40,848 nt of DNA, from positions 1 to 40,848 of the forward strand of contig PWKK01000005.1 in assembly GCA_003560665.1 (NCBI GenBank), given 5' to 3'. The position numbers were made by a program, and so were the translations under genes. The notes under the pieces were generated by a model. The model saw only the letters and a list, made by a program, of their open reading frames with translations. It ran no database searches and was not told where the DNA came from. This DNA comes from Candidatus Nealsoniibacteriota bacterium (GTDB lineage: Bacteria; Patescibacteriota; Minisyncoccia; Minisyncoccales; PWPS01). Positions 5,563 through 13,907 of this stretch are shown here, piece after piece; position 1 is the first letter of the stretch; the number at the start of each line of letters is the position of its first letter.

Positions 5563-5961
5563 ATGTTTGTTAAATCTTTTTTGGTTGCACTTTTTATATT
5601 TTTAGCAGTAGATATGTTGTGGCTCGGACTGGTTGCCAAGAATTTCTACGACAGACACCTTGGTCACCTCCTAAGAGAGGGTGTTAACTGGCCCCCTGCA
5701 ATTATTTTTTATATTCTTTTTGTTATTGCTCTTGTCGTCTTTGTCATTGTTCCTTCTCTTGAAAAAAACTCATGGACACATGCACTTTTATATGGTGCTT
5801 TTTTTGGTTTTATTGCTTATGCAACTTATGACCTCACCAACCTTGCTACGCTCAAAAGTTGGCCCCTTGTTGTTACTATTGTTGATATTATGTGGGGAGC
5901 TTTCTTGGGGGGAAGTGTTTGTGTTTTAACTTATTTTGTAGTTACTAAATTTTTACCATGA
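5563..5961 (+). CDS. DUF2177 family membrane protein
   Basis: 132 residues from ATG 5563. The upstream in-frame TTG at 5533 lies in the -10 box and is rejected. Four membrane segments lie at about 4-23, 44-63, 74-93 and 100-127. Family-like signatures are D-M-L-W-L (residues 17-21), [16 protein letters not shown] (about 87-102) and [10 protein letters not shown]. The function of the family is unknown. Its stop TGA overlaps the start of the DUF1295 gene (ATGA at 5958-5961), so the two are translationally coupled. The TGA also shows that UGA is a normal stop in this genome. Confidence 0.85.
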   Translation: MFVKSFLVALFIFLAVDMLWLGLVAKNFYDRHLGHLLREGVNWPPAIIFYILFVIALVVFVIVPSLEKNSWTHALLYGAFFGFIAYATYDLTNLATLKSWPLVVTIVDIMWGAFLGGSVCVLTYFVVTKFLP

Positions 5962-6731
5962 ACTATTTTCTAATCCTCGCCGGAATCCTTTTCCTTTATA
6001 TGACGGCCTTCTTTTTTCTTTCTTTAATCAAGAAGAGAAATGATGTTGCCGATATTGCGTGGGGACTTGGATTTGTTATGCTTGCTTGGGTTTCTTTTTT
6101 TCTTTCTCCCGAAACGGAAATAAGGCACATTATTCTTTGTGCTTTGGTTAGTATTTGGGGAGTTAGGCTTGCCGAACATATTTATATAAGAAACAAGGGC
6201 AAAAAAGAAGACTACCGCTACTTAGAGTGGAGAAGAAAGTGGGGAAAATGGTTTTATTTAAGGTCTTATTTTCAAGTTTATATATTGCAGGGTTTTCTCT
6301 TATATACTATTATTTTACCGGTTCTTTTTGTCAACAAGGAAGCGGGAGCCAGTCTTGGAATATTAGATTTTTTAGGTGTTTTTGTTTGGAGTGTTGGGTT
6401 TTTCTTTGAGTCTGTAGGGGATGCTCAGCTTATCAATTTTCTAAAAAACCCAAAAAACAAAGGAAAACTTATGACACAGGGTCTTTGGAAGTATACAAGG
6501 CACCCAAATTATTTTGGAGAAGCCCTTTTGTGGTGGGGTGTTTGGATTATCGCTTTTTCTGCCACAAAATCTTTTTGGCTTCTTGTTAGCCCGTTAGTTA
6601 TTACTCTTTTAGTATTAAAAGTATCGGGAATCCCTATGCTTGAAAAGAAGATGGTAAAACACCCTGATTTCGATGATTACAAAAAAAGAACAAGTATTTT
6701 TATACCACTACCACCAAAAAATAACTGTTAA
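5958..6731 (+). CDS. DUF1295 family membrane protein (steroid-reductase/ICMT-like fold)
   Basis: 257 residues with several membrane segments. It has [12 protein letters not shown] (28-39) near the start, the conserved [14 protein letters not shown] (175-188) and a C-terminal end [17 protein letters not shown]. The RHPNYxGE motif is shared with isoprenylcysteine methyltransferases and steroid 5-alpha-reductase-like proteins, where it helps bind the cofactor, so a membrane-embedded lipid reductase or methyltransferase is plausible but unproven. It is coupled to DUF2177. In other bacteria DUF1295 genes often accompany lipid-modification genes, but none is visible here. Confidence 0.88.
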   Translation: MNYFLILAGILFLYMTAFFFLSLIKKRNDVADIAWGLGFVMLAWVSFFLSPETEIRHIILCALVSIWGVRLAEHIYIRNKGKKEDYRYLEWRRKWGKWFYLRSYFQVYILQGFLLYTIILPVLFVNKEAGASLGILDFLGVFVWSVGFFFESVGDAQLINFLKNPKNKGKLMTQGLWKYTRHPNYFGEALLWWGVWIIAFSATKSFWLLVSPLVITLLVLKVSGIPMLEKKMVKHPDFDDYKKRTSIFIPLPPKNNC

Positions 6732-6781
6732 TTCTTTTCTTGTTCATTCGTTTTTTGTTTAAAAGAGGATGACTCGGTTTG

Positions 6782-6790
6782 TGATATAAT
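6782..6790 (+). promoter_or_regulatory. Extended -10 promoter for the 6820 gene pair
   Basis: TGATATAAT, a consensus extended -10, sits after GACTCGGTTTG, which looks like the right half of the hairpin module seen at 5498 with the left half missing. The start codon at 6820 is 29 bases downstream. Confidence 0.6.
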
Positions 6791-6819
6791 TCTTTTATAA
6801 GATAATTTTAATAAAAAAT

Positions 6820-7059
6820 ATGGAAGAGAAAGATAAAGAAGAGATAAAAGAGGAGATCGTTAAAAAGATAAAAAAAGAAATCAGAGAAGACGATGACTCT
6901 CCTGGAGGTCTTTTTATTCCCGCAGGTGTTTTAGGAGGAATGGGCTTTGGATTTCTTTTTGGAAATTTTGTAGCGGGATTATTTATTGGTCTTGGAGTGG
7001 GATTTGCTCTTTTTGCGCTGCACGAGATTTTTATAAAAAAAAATAAGAAAAATGACTAA
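6820..7059 (+). CDS. Small membrane protein with charged N-terminus
   Basis: 79 residues. Residues 1-27 are almost all Lys/Glu/Asp and probably helical. Two Gly-rich hydrophobic stretches follow (about 31-50 and 51-66) and the tail is basic. No family recognised. It overlaps the PspC-domain gene by 8 bases (7052-7059) and shares its promoter, so it may work with it at the membrane. Confidence 0.7.
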   Translation: MEEKDKEEIKEEIVKKIKKEIREDDDSPGGLFIPAGVLGGMGFGFLFGNFVAGLFIGLGVGFALFALHEIFIKKNKKND

Positions 7060-7501
7060 ATCAAACAAAAGAAAATTATACAGAAGTAAAGAAGACAAAA
7101 TACTTGCCGGAATATTCGGAGGTCTGGGAGAATACTTTGATATTGATTCAAATCTCTTGAGGCTTATCGGTCTTCTTGTTCTTATTTTCACAGCCTTTAT
7201 TCCCTTTTTGATTATTTACATTATCGCCATGTTTATAGTACCAAGCGAAAGAGAAAAAAATAAAAAGGGAAGTGAAAGCGAAGACAAGAAAAGTTCTTGT
7301 AGACCGGTGTATAAAAAATGGTGGTTTTGGTTAATTATGGCTATTCTCCTTTTTCCCATTATTTTAATATTTTTTGGATTTGTCCTTTTTACAGCAAGGA
7401 CAGATGTCATAACAGACAGTATAGATTTTAGGGAAGAAAAAATAATAGAACTACCGGAAGGTGACTTTGATCACATAAGAATATACCAGGAAGAAAAATA
7501 A
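7052..7501 (+). CDS. PspC-domain membrane protein
   Basis: 149 residues. The N-terminal PspC domain is clear: RKLYRSKEDKILAGIFGGLGEYFDID (about 7-32) followed by a hydrophobic segment (36-66). A charged linker (about 67-87) leads to a second membrane segment (about 91-113) and a short acidic C-terminal tail. PspC domains act in membrane-stress sensing in model bacteria; no PspA or PspF is in the window. Start taken at ATG 7052, overlapping the previous gene. Confidence 0.85.
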   Translation: MTKSNKRKLYRSKEDKILAGIFGGLGEYFDIDSNLLRLIGLLVLIFTAFIPFLIIYIIAMFIVPSEREKNKKGSESEDKKSSCRPVYKKWWFWLIMAILLFPIILIFFGFVLFTARTDVITDSIDFREEKIIELPEGDFDHIRIYQEEK

Positions 7502-7825
7502 TAAAAGCCGGAGCGCTATTTTTTTTAAAAAAAGATCCTATATTTTATACCTTGAGCGTGGGGCACAAGAAGATGTTGATGTTTTCAGTGTAGAATAACC
7601 AGAAATATCTGAGAAGCAGAGAGGATTGCCCCAAGACATTAAATGAAAAGAAAACAATTTATAAAAACCGGCAGAATATGCGTCGGTTTTTTTATACAAT
7701 TTAAAGGGACTCTAGCATCTTTTGTTGTGGTTGAATAAATAACGAGAGTTGCCAGTAAATTATCTTAGATAAAAATAAACAAATGATTTTATCAAACCAA
7801 CTCTGATATTGTTTGCTAAGTGAAG
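7502..7825 (+). other. Intergenic region between the PspC gene and fmt
   Basis: About 320 bases between two converging genes. A short frame without a start codon encodes LERGAQEDVDVFSVE near 7553-7600, but I see no reason to call it a gene. The only clear element is the terminator at 7665-7693. The rest shows nothing I can support. Confidence 0.5.
7665..7693. terminator. Intrinsic terminator, probably bidirectional
   Basis: AAACCGGC (7665-7672) pairs with GTCGGTTT (7682-7689, one G:U) with a 9-base loop. T7 follows on the plus strand and, read in reverse, TTTTTAT on the minus strand, so it can end transcription from both the PspC side and the fmt side. Confidence 0.65.
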
Positions 7826-8752
7826 CTAGGAAAGTGTTATTCCAATAGAGTGCATATTTCCTTGCAAAAATTCTTTTGAGGTCGTAGAATTTTTTCCTTC
7901 TATTTGTAGTTTCTTGATTAAAAGAAAATCTTTTCCTGTTTGTACCGCGATAGAGTTGTTTGTTCCCAAGTAAACCTTTCCCGGACTACCAAAAGGTCCG
8001 CTCGTTGTTTGCTCTTGGACTTCCGCTTCAAGAACTTTAAAAATTTTCTCTCCCATCTTACTGTAGGTTCCAGGCCAAGGGTTTAATGCCCTTACCTTCC
8101 TTTCAATATCTTTTGCCGAATCATTCCAGTTAATCTTTCCGTCTTCTTTTGTTAGTGTTTTTGTGTATGTTGCTTTTTCTTCATTTTGTTCGGTAAGAAT
8201 TATTTCTTTTTTTAAAATATCGGGAACTACATTTAGAAGAAGTTTTCCACCCTCTTCTGCAAGAAGTTTTTCCGCATCTTCATAGAACATCTTTGGCAAA
8301 AGGGATACTTCTTTTTGGGATATTATCGGACCTCCGTCGATTTTCTCGTTCATTTTAATTACGGAAACACCGCTCTTCTTCTTCCCGTCCATAATTGCCT
8401 TTTGAATCGGAGTTGCACCTCTATATTCCGGAAGAAGAGAAGGGTGGACGTTGATAAAGGTTGAGAGGTCAAGTGTTTTTTGCGGAATAATTATTCCGAA
8501 AGCTACGGTAACGACTAGTTCCGGGCGGTTTTCTTCAATAATTTTATGCAGTGCTTCCCGATTATCCACTTCTTTTATTTCAACTCCATTTTTTTTTGCC
8601 AACTCTCGTAGAAGAAGATTTTGCATTCTTGTTCTTTTCTTCTGGTCAGTTGCCGGAGAAGTAACTAAAAAGGAGGGTTTTATTCCGTTTTCTAAAAGTT
8701 TCTTGAAAACAACACTACCAAAGGGAGAGTTGCTGGTAAACGCGATATTCAT
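7826..8752 (-). CDS. fmt: Methionyl-tRNA formyltransferase
   Basis: 308 residues from ATG 8752; a GTG two codons upstream (8758) is possible but gives a less usual N-terminus. It formylates initiator Met-tRNA. The formyltransferase core holds NVHPSLLPEYRGATP with Asn101 and His103, and Asp139 in KIDGG, matching the catalytic triad of the family. The C-terminal OB-like domain follows from about 205 (KVRALNPWPGTY near 225). Length is typical. No Shine-Dalgarno is visible. The integrase-like ORF ends 26 bases upstream on the same strand, so they may be co-transcribed. Confidence 0.93.
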   Translation of the reverse strand: MNIAFTSNSPFGSVVFKKLLENGIKPSFLVTSPATDQKKRTRMQNLLLRELAKKNGVEIKEVDNREALHKIIEENRPELVVTVAFGIIIPQKTLDLSTFINVHPSLLPEYRGATPIQKAIMDGKKKSGVSVIKMNEKIDGGPIISQKEVSLLPKMFYEDAEKLLAEEGGKLLLNVVPDILKKEIILTEQNEEKATYTKTLTKEDGKINWNDSAKDIERKVRALNPWPGTYSKMGEKIFKVLEAEVQEQTTSGPFGSPGKVYLGTNNSIAVQTGKDFLLIKKLQIEGKNSTTSKEFLQGNMHSIGITLS

Positions 8753-8778
8753 AGACACTGTTATTTATTTATACTTTT

Positions 8779-9477
8779 TTACTCTTCTTCTATCCACTTA
8801 ATTTCCTTCTCTTTTCCGGCAAACTCAAGCCAATCTCCAGAGCTGTTTATTACAAACCATTTTTGTTTTGACTTAGACCAAACCATAGGATCTCCTCGGT
8901 AATATGGTTTCTTCTTCTTTTCTCTTGGTTTTAGCTTGTTTATTTCCGGCCATTTTTTAAATACTGTTTCAATTGCGTAATCAAGGTTCCGTGAATTTGC
9001 CCAAAGAGCAACTTTATCAATAGCTTTTTTAGCTTTTTCAACCGAGCCTGCAAGGTGAAGAAGGTCCTTTGCGGGACGGGTGTAACGCGAGTAAATAATT
9101 TTTCTTTTTCTTGCGTTTTTCTTTATTTCCTCAAGAGAGTACCCTTTTGTTTGAAAATAATGATTAACTATCTTCTGGACATCGCTCTCAGCATCACTTT
9201 TTGTTGAGTATATTAGCAGATTGTTGATTGTTTGCAAATAACTGTCAGCCGTTGTCTCTTTTAGTCCTTTTTTAAGGAGATTTTTCCGGAATTTCGCGAA
9301 ATGTTTTTTTTGAAGTTGTGCGGGGAGAATGTTTTCCATTTCTTCTTGGCGGAGCCACTCTGCGAAAACTTTTAGGTTTTGTTCTTTTTTTTCAAGTGTT
9401 GCAGGAGAAAGACCCTTTTTCTTGGCGTTTTTCAGAAAATCGGGAAAGCATTCAATCAAACTTTTTTTTCTTTGCAT
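8779..9477 (-). CDS. Integrase core-binding (SAM-like) domain fused to an unrecognised C-terminal region
   Basis: 232 residues. Residues 5-92 read like the N-terminal DNA-binding domain of tyrosine recombinases (SPATLEKKEQNLKVFAEWL, then YLQTINNLLIYSTKS), but no catalytic domain with the R-K-H-R-H-Y residues follows. Instead, 100-185 contain QKIVNHYFQTKGYSLEEIKKN, RYTRPAKDLLHLA and ANSRNLDYAIETVFKKWPEINKL. The last part is GDPMVWSKSKQKWFVINSSGDWLEFAG. I have the impression this middle domain recurs in CPR proteins, but I cannot name it. A DNA-binding role is inferred from the first domain only. It lies between fmt and a small hypothetical gene on the same strand. Confidence 0.75.
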   Translation of the reverse strand: MQRKKSLIECFPDFLKNAKKKGLSPATLEKKEQNLKVFAEWLRQEEMENILPAQLQKKHFAKFRKNLLKKGLKETTADSYLQTINNLLIYSTKSDAESDVQKIVNHYFQTKGYSLEEIKKNARKRKIIYSRYTRPAKDLLHLAGSVEKAKKAIDKVALWANSRNLDYAIETVFKKWPEINKLKPREKKKKPYYRGDPMVWSKSKQKWFVINSSGDWLEFAGKEKEIKWIEEE

Positions 9478-9480
9478 AGA

Positions 9481-9771
9481 TTAGTTTTTAAAAAAATCTT
9501 TTAATCTTTCCACCTCTTTTTCTACCAAACTTCCGCTATATTGAGCACCGTGGTCGGGTGCGTTTTCGTATTTTGGTGCTTTATGGTCGAGATGAATGTC
9601 CATTTTTTTATCTTCTTGAGTATAATATACGTGGAATCGCGGATAACGATCTCCAAGTAGGGACCTTGAGAATGATTTTTTACCCTCACGTTGAAATCTG
9701 TCGGGATGGTATCCGGCACTTCTCATCGTGTTATAGATGTTACCGTTGAAGTTTCCGATATTGATTTTCAT
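9481..9771 (-). CDS. Small conserved-looking hypothetical protein, probably leaderless
   Basis: 96 residues from ATG 9771, starting MKINIGNFNGNIYNTMRSAGY. An upstream start (9804) would lie before the promoter and is rejected: TGTTAAAAT is at 9787-9779, with only 7 bases (AGCTGCA) between the -10 and the ATG, so the transcript probably begins at or near the ATG. It is rich in His, Tyr and Arg, with FHVYY and DIHLDHKAP in the middle, and is probably soluble. Family not recognised with certainty. It ends 3 bases before the integrase-like gene and is likely co-transcribed with it and fmt. Confidence 0.75.
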   Translation of the reverse strand: MKINIGNFNGNIYNTMRSAGYHPDRFQREGKKSFSRSLLGDRYPRFHVYYTQEDKKMDIHLDHKAPKYENAPDHGAQYSGSLVEKEVERLKDFFKN

Positions 9772-9778
9772 TGCAGCT

Positions 9779-9787
9779 ATTTTAACA
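9779..9787 (-). promoter_or_regulatory. Extended -10 promoter directly before ATG 9771
   Basis: TGTTAAAAT on the minus strand, with a 7-base gap to the ATG. A start of transcription 6-8 bases after the -10 would fall on the start codon. Confidence 0.6.
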
Positions 9788-9856
9788 CAATTTTTGACTG
9801 ACAACCAACGAGACTGTAACGTCCTCCCTGCACTTCTTTTATTTAAGAATGTTTTT

Positions 9857-9865
9857 TGGTAAAAT
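9857..9865 (+). promoter_or_regulatory. Extended -10 promoter for thpR
   Basis: TGGTAAAAT preceded by a T-run (GTTTTTT), the same style as the promoters in the accessory block. The start codon at 9903 is 37 bases downstream. Confidence 0.55.
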
Positions 9866-9902
9866 GAAGCTGTAGAGTGGGTTTTATGATTTTATTTAGA
9901 AA

Positions 9903-10466
9903 ATGCTTAAGAGAATTTTTATTGCCGTTAATCTTCCCGAAGAAACAAAAAAAGAGCTTTCTTTTTATCAAGAAGAGATGAAAGAATATTTGAGGGGAGT
10001 GAGGTGGGTTGAAAAAGAAAATATGCACATCACAATGGCCTTTATCGGCTCTGTAAGGGAAGAGAAAATGTTTTCGTTGATAAATGAATTAGAGATGATT
10101 CAAGAAGATCCATTCAAAGTAAAACTTAAAGAGATGTGCTATATTCCCAGCAACAGAAGAAATGCGAAAATGATTTGGGCCAGGGGAAAGAGCAAGGAGA
10201 TTTCTTCTCTTAATAAAAGATTAGAAAAAAGAATATCATCTGCTGGTATAAATTATAATTCTGAGGAGAGAGAGTTTGTCCCGCATGTTACTTTGGGACG
10301 TATACGCTCCTGGGAGTGGAAGCGTATACCTCTTGCTGAAATCCCTCTGTTAGAAGAGGGGATTGAGATAAATTTTCCGGTAAATTCGTTTGAGCTTATG
10401 GAAAGCAAATTAAAGAAGGGAGGAGCAGTGTATGAAGAGATAAAAAAGTTTAAGTTAAGAAATTAA
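9903..10466 (+). CDS. thpR: RNA 2',3'-cyclic phosphodiesterase (2H family)
   Basis: 187 residues. The two H-x-T-x motifs of the 2H phosphoesterase family are His42-Ile-Thr44 and His128-Val-Thr130, at the expected spacing. The N-terminus (KRIFIAVNLPEE) is typical of ThpR/LigT. The enzyme opens 2',3'-cyclic phosphates at RNA ends; the in vivo substrate is uncertain in most bacteria. It ends 7 bases before murC and appears to be the first gene of a long plus-strand operon. Confidence 0.9.
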   Translation: MLKRIFIAVNLPEETKKELSFYQEEMKEYLRGVRWVEKENMHITMAFIGSVREEKMFSLINELEMIQEDPFKVKLKEMCYIPSNRRNAKMIWARGKSKEISSLNKRLEKRISSAGINYNSEEREFVPHVTLGRIRSWEWKRIPLAEIPLLEEGIEINFPVNSFELMESKLKKGGAVYEEIKKFKLRN

Positions 10467-10473
10467 ATAAGAA

Positions 10474-11775
10474 ATGACAAAAGAAAAAGGCCACGTTCAC
10501 TTTGTCGGAATCGGAGGAATTGGGGTTTCTTCTCTCGCCCGTTATTTTCTCGCCGAAGGACACACTGTTTCCGGATCAGATGTTGTTTCTTGCACTGATC
10601 TTGAAAAAGAGGGAGTAAAGGTTTTCAAGGGACACTTTGCAAGCAATGTTCCTTCTAATACAAGTCTTTTGGTTTACAGTGCCGCCGTTACCCAGGAGAA
10701 CGAAGAGTTAGTGAGGGCAAAAAAGGATGGTATAACGGTAAAGAGTTATCCTGAAGTATTAGGGGGAATCACAAAAAAATATTACACGATAACGGTTTCC
10801 GGAACTCACGGAAAGAGCACTACGACAGCGATGCTTGCGCTGATAATGATTAAGACGGGGCTAGATCCCACCGTAATTATTGGAACAAAGATGAAAGAGC
10901 TAGAAGGTGCCAACTTTCGAAAAGGAGCATCGAAATATCTTTTGATTGAAGCTGATGAATTTGGTGCGGCTTTTTTGAATTACCATCCGCAAATAGCGAT
11001 TATTACCAATATTGAAGAAGATCATTTAGATTTCTATCGTGATATCAAGCACATTCTTTCTACATTTGAAAAGTTTGTAAGAGAGAATCTTAAGGGAGGT
11101 CTTTTAGTGATCAACAGAGATGATAATAATGCAGGCAGTTTAAAAAGAAAGGCAAGAGGGAGAGTGGAAGAGTACACTCAAACTCAAAAAGAGGCGAAAG
11201 ATATTGTGCTTTCTGTGCCGGGAAAACACAACATATCTAATGCGTTGGCTGCTCTTACCGTTGCAAAAAATTTGGGAATTGAAAAAGAAAAAATCATTGA
11301 GGTACTTTCCACGTTCAAGGGCACTTGGCGTCGTTTGGATGAAAAAGATACGGTCTTAAAAAACGGAAGAAAAGTAAGGGTTGTAAACGACTATGCCCAT
11401 CATCCAACGGAAGTAAAAGTAACTTTGGAGGCGGTAAGAGAGAAGTATCCAAAGGAGAAAGTGTTTGCTGTCTTCCAACCTCATCAGTACGAAAGAACAT
11501 ACAGGCTTTTCGCCGATTTTGTAAAAGTACTTTCATCGGTCGATGTTGAAAAACTAATGATTACAGATATCTATACCGTTAAGGGAAGAGAGTCCAAGGA
11601 AACTATGGAGAAAGTAAGCTCTGATCTTCTTTGTAAAACCGTAAAAAAAGCAATTTGTACTGGGAGTGTACGGGATACGGGAGAGTATCTTTTGAAAAAC
11701 TTGCAAGGAAATGAAATTCTAGTTATAATGGGAGCAGGAGATGTTTATAATCTGGAGGGTCACATAAAGGTCTAA
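10474..11775 (+). CDS. murC: UDP-N-acetylmuramate--L-alanine ligase
   Basis: 433 residues, cytosolic Mur ligase. It has an N-terminal Rossmann part (HFVGIGGIGVSSLA, 8-22), the P-loop GTHGKST (110-116), EADEFGAAFL, a metal-binding/central segment TNIEEDHLDFY, and a C-terminal domain starting with TWRRLDE and NDYAHHPTEV. The HFVGIGG start and DYAHHP mark MurC rather than MurD, MurE or MurF. It adds L-Ala to UDP-MurNAc. Slightly shorter than the E. coli protein. No Shine-Dalgarno motif precedes the ATG. Confidence 0.93.
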   Translation: MTKEKGHVHFVGIGGIGVSSLARYFLAEGHTVSGSDVVSCTDLEKEGVKVFKGHFASNVPSNTSLLVYSAAVTQENEELVRAKKDGITVKSYPEVLGGITKKYYTITVSGTHGKSTTTAMLALIMIKTGLDPTVIIGTKMKELEGANFRKGASKYLLIEADEFGAAFLNYHPQIAIITNIEEDHLDFYRDIKHILSTFEKFVRENLKGGLLVINRDDNNAGSLKRKARGRVEEYTQTQKEAKDIVLSVPGKHNISNALAALTVAKNLGIEKEKIIEVLSTFKGTWRRLDEKDTVLKNGRKVRVVNDYAHHPTEVKVTLEAVREKYPKEKVFAVFQPHQYERTYRLFADFVKVLSSVDVEKLMITDIYTVKGRESKETMEKVSSDLLCKTVKKAICTGSVRDTGEYLLKNLQGNEILVIMGAGDVYNLEGHIKV

Positions 11776-11805
11776 AAAAATTAAAAAATTAATCTTATAT
11801 TCACT

Positions 11806-12090
11806 ATGCCCGATAACTGGGGAATGATAATTTTTATTTTGCTTTTAGCAGGAGGTGTGTGGTACATGATGCAAAAGCAACGCGCAAGTAAGGAAGAAGA
11901 GGAAAAAACAGAAGAGGAGAAAGTGGAAGAGGCGGAGGTTGAAGAAGATGAGTCTCAAGAAGAGCCGGAAGCTCCCGAAACAGAAGACGATACTCAAGAA
12001 GAACAAGAGGTTGATGAAGAAAAAGTAGAAGAAAAAGGGGAAGAGGAAGAAGAAGTAGAAGCAGAAGAAGAGGAAGAAAAAGATTTTTAA
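11806..12090 (+). CDS. Acidic single-pass membrane protein
   Basis: 94 residues: one N-terminal membrane helix (about 5-22), a short basic turn (KQRASK), then about 65 residues that are mostly Glu with some Asp, Val and Lys. With a short N-terminus ahead of the helix and basic residues after it, the acidic tail is probably cytosolic. The low-complexity tail gives no family clue. A strong terminator follows (12111-12136), so it ends the thpR-murC unit. Confidence 0.65.
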   Translation: MPDNWGMIIFILLLAGGVWYMMQKQRASKEEEEKTEEEKVEEAEVEEDESQEEPEAPETEDDTQEEQEVDEEKVEEKGEEEEEVEAEEEEEKDF

Positions 12091-12110
12091 GTAGATTACT
12101 AACAAAAACA

Positions 12111-12136
12111 AAAAGGGGCAGTTGTTGCCCCTTTTT
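12111..12136 (+). terminator. Strong intrinsic terminator before tig
   Basis: AAAAGGGGCA (12111-12120) pairs with TGCCCCTTTT (12126-12135) around a 5-base loop, with the T-run to 12136. It is nearly symmetrical, so it could act in both directions. Confidence 0.85.
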
Positions 12137-12163
12137 GAGTTTTAATGCAACTCGTGTTAGAAT
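12135..12163 (+). promoter_or_regulatory. Promoter of the tig operon
   Basis: TTGAGT (12135-12140), 17-base spacer, TAGAAT (12158-12163), with a TG extension at 12155-12156. The -35 overlaps the T-run of the preceding terminator. The tig ATG is 37 bases downstream. Confidence 0.65.
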
Positions 12164-12200
12164 AAAAGATGTCGTAGTGTAAATTAAATTTAATTTTCTT

Positions 12201-13496
12201 ATGGATGTAAAAATCGAAAAGAAATCAGAAACAAAAAGAGAGATTGAAGTAACCATATCTCCCGAAGAAATGGAGGATTATGTTGATAAAGCCGCCAAAA
12301 GACTTTCTGGAGAAATGAACATTAAGGGTTTTAGGCCGGGAAACGCTCCTCGTTCCGTTATCGAAAACACCAAGGGAAAAGAAGTTCTTTTTGAAGAAGC
12401 TGCAAAAGAGGCTATTCAGGAAACTTACCCAAAAGTTATTGAAGAAAATAATCTTTTTGCTTTATCTGCCCCACAGGTTAACCTCGTGAAATGCGTTCCC
12501 GGAAATGAGGTGATCTACAAAGCGTTGGTTTATATAATGCCGGAGATAAAACTTCCGGATTATAAAAAGATTTCCGGAGAAACAGCAAAAAAAGAAAAGA
12601 AGGGCGTAAAAGTAGAAGAAGGAGAGGTAGATCAATCAATAGAGAAGATTAGAGAAACAAAGGCAAAGCTTCAAAAAGTGGAGAGGGAGGCGAAAAACGG
12701 CGACGCAGTAACTTTAAATTTTAAAGGAGTTTTTGATGGAAAAGAAGACAAGAAAGTTGAAGAAAAAAACTTCCAGCTTGTTCTCGGAAGAGGGGATATG
12801 GGTGCCTTGGAGGGGTTTGAAGAAAAAATAATTGGAATGAAAGAGGGAGAGAAGAAAAGTTTTTCAATTGACATTAAGCAAGGCGGTGAGCAAAAAATTG
12901 ATTTTGAGGTAGATGTTGTTACCGTGATGGAAAGGGAGCTTCCGGAAATTAATGATGATTTTGCAAGTACTTTTCCGAATATTGAAAATCTTAAACAGCT
13001 AAAAGAAAAGATAGAGGATGGAATAAGAACGGAAAAAGAAAAAAAAGAAAAGGAGAAAGTTAGGGTGAAAGTTTTAGAAAAGATTAAAGAAAAAACGAAT
13101 TTTGAGGTACCTGAAGTGCTAACGGAAAAAGAAATCGACAATATGATGAAAACGGTGGAGAATCAACTGGCTCAAAACGGATCTTCTTTTGATAATTACC
13201 TAAAGGAAATCGGAAAAACAGAAGAGGACTTGCGCAAGGATTGGCGTAAAAAAGCGGAAGAAAATGTTTCTTACGCACTAATTTTGCATGCAATAAGCAA
13301 GGAAGAGGATGTTGATGTTACGCCGGAAGAGATCGAGAAAGAAGTTGACCGACACTTTAGCGTAATGGGAAAGAGTAAGGATGCTGAGAAAAAAGAAGAT
13401 TTGGAAAGAATGAGAAATTATGTTCATGATGTGATAAAAAACCAAAAGGTATTTCGTGTTCTCTCTATTGACGATTCATCCCCAAATGAAGTATAA
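12201..13496 (+). CDS. tig: Trigger factor (ribosome-associated chaperone and prolyl isomerase)
   Basis: 431 residues, the usual length. The N-terminal ribosome-binding signature GFRPGNAP is at 43-50. A FKBP-type isomerase domain spans about 150-245 (GDAVTLNFKGVFDGK, LGRGDMGALEGFEEKIIGMKEGEKK). A helical C-terminal chaperone region follows. It binds nascent chains at the ribosome exit tunnel. It has its own promoter and is followed within 40 bases by the response regulator gene, so it probably leads the rest of this plus-strand block. No Shine-Dalgarno motif. Confidence 0.95.
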   Translation: MDVKIEKKSETKREIEVTISPEEMEDYVDKAAKRLSGEMNIKGFRPGNAPRSVIENTKGKEVLFEEAAKEAIQETYPKVIEENNLFALSAPQVNLVKCVPGNEVIYKALVYIMPEIKLPDYKKISGETAKKEKKGVKVEEGEVDQSIEKIRETKAKLQKVEREAKNGDAVTLNFKGVFDGKEDKKVEEKNFQLVLGRGDMGALEGFEEKIIGMKEGEKKSFSIDIKQGGEQKIDFEVDVVTVMERELPEINDDFASTFPNIENLKQLKEKIEDGIRTEKEKKEKEKVRVKVLEKIKEKTNFEVPEVLTEKEIDNMMKTVENQLAQNGSSFDNYLKEIGKTEEDLRKDWRKKAEENVSYALILHAISKEEDVDVTPEEIEKEVDRHFSVMGKSKDAEKKEDLERMRNYVHDVIKNQKVFRVLSIDDSSPNEV

Positions 13497-13533
13497 AGAG
13501 AGTAATTAATAAGGCTAATTTATTATTAAAAAT

Positions 13534-13905
13534 ATGGGAAAGAAAATTCTCATTATAGAAGACGAAAAGATGCTCGCTGAAATGTACTATGACAGATTTG
13601 CCCATGAAGGATATGATGTCTATTCCGCTTTTGATGCTGAAGAAGGGATGGAGGTGGCAAAAAAGGTAAAACCTGACTTAATTCTTCTTGACATTCTTCT
13701 TCCACGAGAGAATGGAACGGATTTTCTGGAAAGACTACGAAAAGAAAAAGATATCGGTGAAACAAAGGTGATTGCCTACTCTAATTACGATGAAGAAAAT
13801 TCAAAAGAGAAAGCGAAAAGTCTCGGTGCAAAAGATTATCTGATTAAAACAAACCACACTCCGAGGGAGGTTTTAGCAATAGTCAGAAAACATATTGAAG
13901 AATAG
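13534..13905 (+). CDS. Single-domain response regulator (orphan)
   Basis: 123 residues, one receiver domain and no output domain. Acidic residues Glu9/Asp10, the phosphoacceptor Asp53 in ILLDILLP, Ser83 and Lys105 are all in place, so it should be phosphorylatable. No histidine kinase is in the window. It sits between tig and the D,D-carboxypeptidase gene, 2 bases from the latter, inside the peptidoglycan block. This suggests a link to envelope growth, but that is inference. A single receiver domain usually works by protein-protein contact. Confidence 0.9.
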   Translation: MGKKILIIEDEKMLAEMYYDRFAHEGYDVYSAFDAEEGMEVAKKVKPDLILLDILLPRENGTDFLERLRKEKDIGETKVIAYSNYDEENSKEKAKSLGAKDYLIKTNHTPREVLAIVRKHIEE

Positions 13906-13907
13906 GG

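Noticed and set aside
11834-12256. Minus-strand Leu/Phe-rich ORFs opposite the acidic protein
   Set aside because: They are the reverse reading of GAA/GAG-rich coding sequence and cross a strong terminator.
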